A program made the translations under genes and the position numbers. The notes beneath the pieces are model-generated. The model saw only the letters and a program-made list of their open reading frames with translations, made no database searches and had not been told where the DNA came from. DNA of 64,000 nt from Isoetes taiwanensis (lineage: Eukaryota; Streptophyta; Lycopodiopsida; Isoetales; Isoetaceae): positions 14,875,748 to 14,939,747 of the forward strand of contig JAJEKV010000031.1 in assembly GCA_021234155.1 (NCBI GenBank), read 5' to 3'. This document shows positions 59,223 through 64,000 of this stretch, in pieces. Within the stretch, counting starts at the first letter, position 1. Every line of letters starts with the position of its first letter.

Positions 59223-60439
59223 CTAAGGATGCTCCCCCCGAATCCTGCGGGCGAGGGCTAAGTCTTTTGGCATAATGGTAACTCTCTTCGCGTGAATCGC
59301 GCAGAGGTTAGTGTCACCAAAAAGTGCCACCAAATAGGCTTCAGCAGCCTCTTGGAGCGCCAAAATTGCAAAGGTCTGGAAACGGAGGTCGGTCTTGAAC
59401 TCCTGCGCGATCTCCCGTACCAGCCTCTGGAAGGGGAGCTTCCGTATCAGAAGTTGAGTCGACTTCTGAAATTTCGGTGAGGCTTCCTTTGCGGGGCAGT
59501 TTTGGCAGGCGGCCCCCTTGGTGCGGGCACGGTCTTGGCCCCGACAGTGGGTCGGGATGTATCCACCCGCTGCTGTCTCCGGCTGGAGCTGGTATTCTTG
59601 CCAAAAGCACCGACAGTCCGTAGCTTTTCCTTATATTGACTGCCGGTCTTGCGGACTACACCCTTCCTCCGGTGCTTAATGGTCGGGTGATCAATCAGAG
59701 TCGGGTCCGTCCCACTTCCAGATCCCCCATCCCCCTGTGGGTTCGTCTGGTCTTGCTGAGCCTTCTTCTCCCGTTCGAGCTTGTCCTGCTCCTCCCGGAA
59801 CTCCCGGGTTCTCCTCAAATCTTCCTGAATCTGAGCGAATTGTTCAGCGGCACTTCGACGAAGAAGTTCAGCATGGTATCGGTTGGGCCGCTGACTCATA
59901 TCTATCTGAATGGTTATCAGATAGTCTATGCTGATATCGGGGATTTCCCCCCATGTAAAGCTGTGGGAATCCTCATCCCAACGGTATGGGGGAACCTCAA
60001 TTGCCCTGCCATCTATGACAGCATGGCCGTCCCCTAGATAACGGTACTCCCGTCCCCGAGCTGCCGTGTCAGCCCTCTCTATTTCTCGAAGATCATCTTC
60101 CCTCGCGAGGCCTCTGATGCAGTCGGCTTCAGTCCTGATGTCCTCCTCCTCGGTATGGCCCCCTTGTTCGGGAGGGTAGAACTTGATCAGCATCATAACC
60201 ATGTCATGTTGCTCGACAATGGTGTAAGAGAGCTGGCGAAGATTCAGCCGGATGAGGAAGGGCTCTGAGACGTGATAGATAGGATAAGGAATCCTATCAT
60301 TATTCTCAAACCTGTTCACCAGCTCATCCAGAAGGATGTCGATGAAAGCCGGATCAGTGGCCATATACCGGGCGATCATGGCAAAGATCTCCACTATACT
60401 TAGGGTAGCAGGGTCCAGAGCACTCTTGGTATTGGCCAT
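59223..60439 (-). pseudogene. Histone H3-fusion ORF of element C
   Basis: A protein with H3-like ends, unknown middle. The first ATG (60439) gives MANTKSALDP, matching the H3 tail at Ala1, Thr3 and Lys4. Residues about 10-215 are an unrecognised, mostly globular-looking region (PIYHVSEPFLIRLNLRQLSY, PPYRWDEDSHSFTWGEIP). A charged coiled coil follows (about 215-250, EEQDKLEREKKAQQ). Then a basic linker resembles the H3 tail, ending [10 protein letters not shown], equivalent to H3 KKPHR. Here about 37 nt seem deleted (most of alpha-N) and the frame shifts, giving a stop at 59447. In the shifted frame, 59474-59223, the H3 core follows: [78 protein letters not shown], stop. About 70 of 82 core residues equal canonical H3 by eye. 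A 15-nt A run lies about 50 nt after the stop. Confidence 0.9.
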
Positions 60440-61215
60440 GGCGGTAGTGCTAGGGTCTATGAAGGCGGACAGTGAGGCGCTGGTGGCGGAAAAGGCGGCA
60501 AAGGAGACACTAGGGTTCCCCAAGACACAAGGGCAACGAAGCAACGTCAAGTCCGGTGGCGATGGCGGGCAGCGGCTCTGGCGGTCGAAGGTGCTGAAGG
60601 CAAGGCAAAACAAATAACAAGAAGAATTTTTAAACGACTAAATATCTTTTGAACTTTTAAAATTTCCCTATTAACTTTTAAATTTTATTATTATAAAATA
60701 ATTATACGGCGGAAATACGCGAGGCATACGGTCGGGCGCCGGCTGCATTATACGTGCTCCCGCCTCGACTAGGGGTCGTCGAAAGGCAAGCGGCGCCCGA
60801 GTTGACCTGGCGGGCCGCGTTGGCTCCCGTCTGACCGGTCGGGCGCCGACTGCATTTTCGGCTCTTCTACCATGACTACAAGACGACAAAAAGCAAGCGG
60901 CGCCCGAGTTGGTTCTCGGGCCTGCCCTTGATCATTTTTCGCCTGGAGACGACCGTTCTAGGGTAATTTGAGTATGTCCGCTCCAATGGACGCACCTTCT
61001 TCGTCATTTGAGCTACCCACTGACATTTACAATTCTTCCAATTCTTGGGCCCTCCAGTCACCCTATCCTTCTTGAAGCTACAATTTCCTAATTTAACCTA
61101 ACACCGAACCAAACATCAAAGAGGACTAACAACACATTAACTTAGCCTCCTCCTAACTACCGTGCTACGAGTTAGTGTTTGGCCAGTGCTATGATTTCGA
61201 GCAACCGAAATCACG
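60440..61215 (-). other. Leader of element C
   Basis: Between PBS and the H3-fusion ATG. The reading frame upstream of the ATG is open for some 58 codons without an ATG. An imperfect direct repeat containing GTCGGGCGCCG and AAGCGGCGCCCGAGTTG occurs at about 60732-60800 and 60838-60915. No gene. Confidence 0.5.
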
Positions 61216-61227
61216 GCTCTGATACCA
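61216..61227 (-). promoter_or_regulatory. Primer binding site of element C (tRNA-iMet)
   Basis: Minus-strand TGGTATCAGAGC one base inside the 5' LTR end; same primer as elements A and B. Confidence 0.9.
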
Positions 61228-61228
61228 C

Positions 61229-62812
61229 TGTGACGCTCCCAGAATATATACAACCCCCAGTCGTATACATACGGGGACTTTCCCCTCCCATGGCGACCAT
61301 CTCGCCCGCAGGCGAGAACCCTCCATCTAACCCGGCCGCCTCACGTAGAGACGCCGGGTGAAGGACACGGAGGGGTCATTCGGCCCACGCCTTCGATGGG
61401 CGCCTACGTCGCGGAAGCATGAATACAAGGGTTAGCACACAGCATAGATCATATACAAATAGCCACCACGAAGGGTGGTGCATCCATCCAAGTACTAACA
61501 GCGAGAATATACATTTAAACTAAGAAAACACCCCAAAACCCAGGTTCTACCCCGGCTCAGACTCTAGTGGGGAGCGGACCGGCCACTGGTCTCGGGGAGG
61601 TCAGCAGGGCCGAATCTTGGCATGGCAATCGGCTGGCATAGAACATCGGCTAGGGTTGTCCACTCCATCCGCCCCTCACTGTACACACTTTGCGGATGGG
61701 TCAATTCACGCTATGGCCCGCTATAGCCTTCCTGAGACGCAGTCTCAAAGGTATCACCCTTTGAGGCTACTCCAGGTTCATGACACCTGGTCCGGATGAG
61801 GCAGTCGTCGGGGCGTCCCCTTCCAGGATCACAGTGGATTCATGGGTGAGCTAGAGAACACGTGCCGCATCAGCACCCCCGGCGTCCGTACCCAACTTAC
61901 TCACCCTAATTCTACTCAAAGTGCATGGTGCCCCATACGGGTCACACCACTACACCCAGGGAGTGTCAGACCCATACCCGGCCCTCCACGTGACCGGCTA
62001 TTAGGCCTAGCCCACTGTAGGAGTCTCAGGAGCCTTTTATGCTCGTGCAAGACCCCACCCCCAACTTCACCACTGCGTCCCTTGTCTGGTGCTAAGCCAG
62101 ACCATAGCGTCTATGACCCGGTGGGCTCTTGTGCACAGGCCGACACTAGTAGGGTGCTAAGGGAGTCACTAGGAGCATTCTATACTCAAGTTCGAGAGGT
62201 CTCTACCCCCTGTTAACCCCCAAGCATGGAATTACTAAGCTAACTCATAGAGACATCGATCATTCCATAACAAAGCATCATTCATAATTGAAGAGTATTC
62301 CTAGTTACCAGAGAAGGGTTAACCTTAGCTAAACTAGTCAGAGAAGAACACCAAAGTATTATTCTACAATTTGCAAGTTAAGCTACCACTGACCAGTGTT
62401 TCGGCTGGAGCCGTTGTCAAGAGGCACTTCCATGGCTGTACCGGGGTAACAACAACAACGAAAGGGTGTTTGGCGATCTGGGGACGAACAGCAACGGTTT
62501 CTGGCTCTCAACCGCTCCCCGGCTCCTTGCTGGGTCGAAATTGGCCTGATATGAGGATGGCGCTGCCCTTTGGTGGCCTAGTTTAGCAACCCTCATGCTG
62601 GCAACCCGGGTGATGCCAAATGGCGCCTTCTTACTATGGATTGACTTAATCACATGTCTTTAGATAATTATCCTTAATAATTTGGTTAACATAGCTAATT
62701 AAATCCATTGTGGTCAACCCCCTGGGTTAACATGCCCCATGGTGGCGTATCTATATGGGGTGACGTGTCAATGTATTAATACGTAAACCGTATAAATACT
62801 GGGAACGTCACA
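61229..62812 (-). repeat. 5' LTR of element C
   Basis: 1584 bp, followed by the ACAAA target-site duplication at 62813-62817. Almost base-identical to the 3' LTR over 61840-62812; several small indels and substitutions cluster at 61305-61810. Confidence 0.93.
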
Positions 62813-62817
62813 ACAAA

Positions 62818-63300
62818 GCCTCTACAGACTCCTCCCCCATGCAGCCTGATACCACAAGCACTACACACAAGGCACCCAAAATTATAACACTGCATGGTTT
62901 TTCCCATGGTTATGACTAGAAAACTATCCTAGAAAACCAATGCATGTTTGTGGGTTGATATCATTAAAAACCATATATGACTAAACTAATGGGTTCTATT
63001 GTAAGGTTTGTTATTATGGTATTATGACATGGTAATTGCAAATAGTTTCTTCGTAGAGTTTGTCAAAGTGGTATTATACATGTTGGTAAGTTGATGTGGT
63101 ATATTATAGTGATTTAAGGGTATGACTTGTGGTATAACATGATGGTTGTGGATGTGGTTTAATATAGTGCTCTATTTATATGATTTTATAATGTGGTTGA
63201 TTGTTGTGGTATACTAGCATGGCTATGTCATGGTAAATGCACATGGTTAAGCAATGTATGTGATGCAAATTATGATTATTTATAGTAATTGTTTATCCTA
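62818..63300 (-). other. 5' part of the split LINE, then unassigned DNA
   Basis: Sequence immediately right of the gypsy target-site duplication should be the interrupted LINE (its ORF1 start or 5' UTR). An ATG at about 62842 opens a short frame, but its continuity with the ORF1 frame at 51323 is not certain. The 5' end of the LINE was not found. From about 62950 the DNA is AT-rich and non-coding. Confidence 0.4.
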
Positions 63301-64000
63301 AATGTGTATAGTTTTGTTATGTATTAGCTTCATGGTTATCATTAATAAACCAGTATGATAGCCAACAATGTTTTATTGTTTGAAGCATTTCATGTTTAAT
63401 AATGATAGCTAACAACATTTTGTTGTTTGAAACATTTCACGTTTAGTAAACTGAAACTATTAAAGACTGTGAATGGTTTCTCTTATATTTTATAGTCTGT
63501 ATTCCAGCTGTGTCACTATATTTGCTTTTCTCAACTGCTCCTCAATAGCAACACAAATCAGGGAGCAAGGGGATTTGAACCCCAACCATTCCAAAACTCA
63601 TATAAACAAAACAATCACAAATCTATTTTCAAAAAGAAATGTGTACAATGTAAATTTAGATCAAATAGAAAACATCCAACATAGGAAGAAAGTAATGACC
63701 TTGCATTTGTATTTAAGAAATTGTCCTGCAACCCTTTCTTGTTCTACTTGTTCATGGCAGCAACCTCTACATAATGGCCTGCATCTGGAGCTTGCTTTTG
63801 CAACTTCATCCTTTCATCATTGCTGTAGTTCTGAAACGTGTAAAATACAACCATGTAAAAAGCTTCACTAAACCATATAGGGGGTAGAAGTTCACAATTG
63901 GTGCCCACGAGCTGTTATTACAGTCAGATTCATATGAAGCAGTCCTTCCTCACCAAAGACGGAATTAGCTAGCCAACTTCAAATACTTTGTATATGTCAT
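63301..64000. repeat. AT-rich stretch with a 46-bp tandem duplication
   Basis: A unit with GATAGCYAACAAYRTTTTRTTGTTTGAARCATTTC is repeated at about 63356-63446. No recognisable gene to the window end. Confidence 0.5.

Larger units (their letters stand above)
51324..62812 (-). mobile_element. Ty3/gypsy chromovirus element C with captured histone H3
   Basis: Complete 11.5-kb element on the minus strand, flanked by the target-site duplication ACAAA. Sense order: 5' LTR (62812-61229), PBS (61227-61216), leader, histone H3-fusion ORF (60439-59223), a second unknown ORF (58986-58315), gag (58272-57175), protease-RT (57149-55687), RNase H-integrase-chromodomain (55667-53532), PPT (52925-52906), 3' LTR (52905-51324). 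The integrase follows RT, so it is gypsy, and the C-terminal chromodomain makes it a chromovirus. The two ORFs before gag are not part of normal chromoviruses. Frameshifts in the H3 ORF, gag/protease boundary and RT mean it cannot now transpose alone. Confidence 0.93.

Noticed and set aside
60440-60613. N-terminal extension of the element C H3 fusion upstream of the ATG
   Set aside because: The frame is open but has no ATG; the ATG at 60439 places ANTK exactly at the H3 tail position.

Overview
The window is nuclear DNA from a land plant with a large, transposon-dominated genome. Evidence: a plant-type eEF1A gene with two coding introns and telo-box promoter motifs, a plant GT47 exostosin-like glycosyltransferase gene, a PPR gene fragment, and nested Ty1/copia, Ty3/gypsy, LINE and PIF/Harbinger elements. 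The sequence alone does not fix the lineage. No rRNA, tRNA or CRISPR features were found. Only two host genes look intact: eEF1A (5768-7487, +) and the GT47 gene (41141-42722, +).

Layout: 1-2163, 5' part of a minus-strand gypsy element (A) running off the left edge. 2164-5620, gene-poor with short tandem repeats. 5631-7487, eEF1A. 7.5-11.3 kb, tandem-duplicated non-coding DNA and a doubtful multi-exon gene. 11348-19042, a Ty1/copia element whose 3' LTR is split by a 2.1-kb inverted copy of its own 3' end. 19.3-21.6 kb, a minus-strand LINE interrupted by a 746-bp foldback element. 22243-23849, a solo gypsy LTR. 24.6-25.3 kb, a LINE tail. 28.5-35.5 kb, gypsy element B, broken by a 3.07-kb insertion carrying a PPR fragment and a foldback. 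35.6-37.1 kb, chromovirus and LINE scraps. 38.3-39.7 kb, a PIF/Harbinger element (Myb-like plus transposase). 41-42.7 kb, GT47 gene. 46.3-51.3 kb plus 62.8 kb onward, an L1-type LINE split by gypsy element C (51324-62812, TSD ACAAA).

Main discovery: the three gypsy elements A, B and C share an LTR family (termini TGTGACGYTCC/GGGAGCGTCACA, tRNA-iMet PBS). Each carries, just after the PBS and leader and in the sense direction, an extra ORF that begins like the histone H3 tail (MARTK, MVQTKQTAR, MANTK). Where the 3' end is visible (B and C) the ORF ends in a histone H3 fold; in A it leaves the window first. In C the fold is close to canonical H3 (about 85% by eye over 82 residues). In B it is strongly diverged but collinear. 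Between tail and fold lie a few hundred residues of charged or coiled-coil sequence. A and B both have isoleucine where H3 has Lys9. Element C also encodes a chromodomain at the end of its integrase, so one transposon encodes both a likely chromatin reader and a histone-like protein. I know of no described LTR retrotransposon family with a captured histone H3. All three copies seen here are broken, so an active version would have to be sought elsewhere in the genome.
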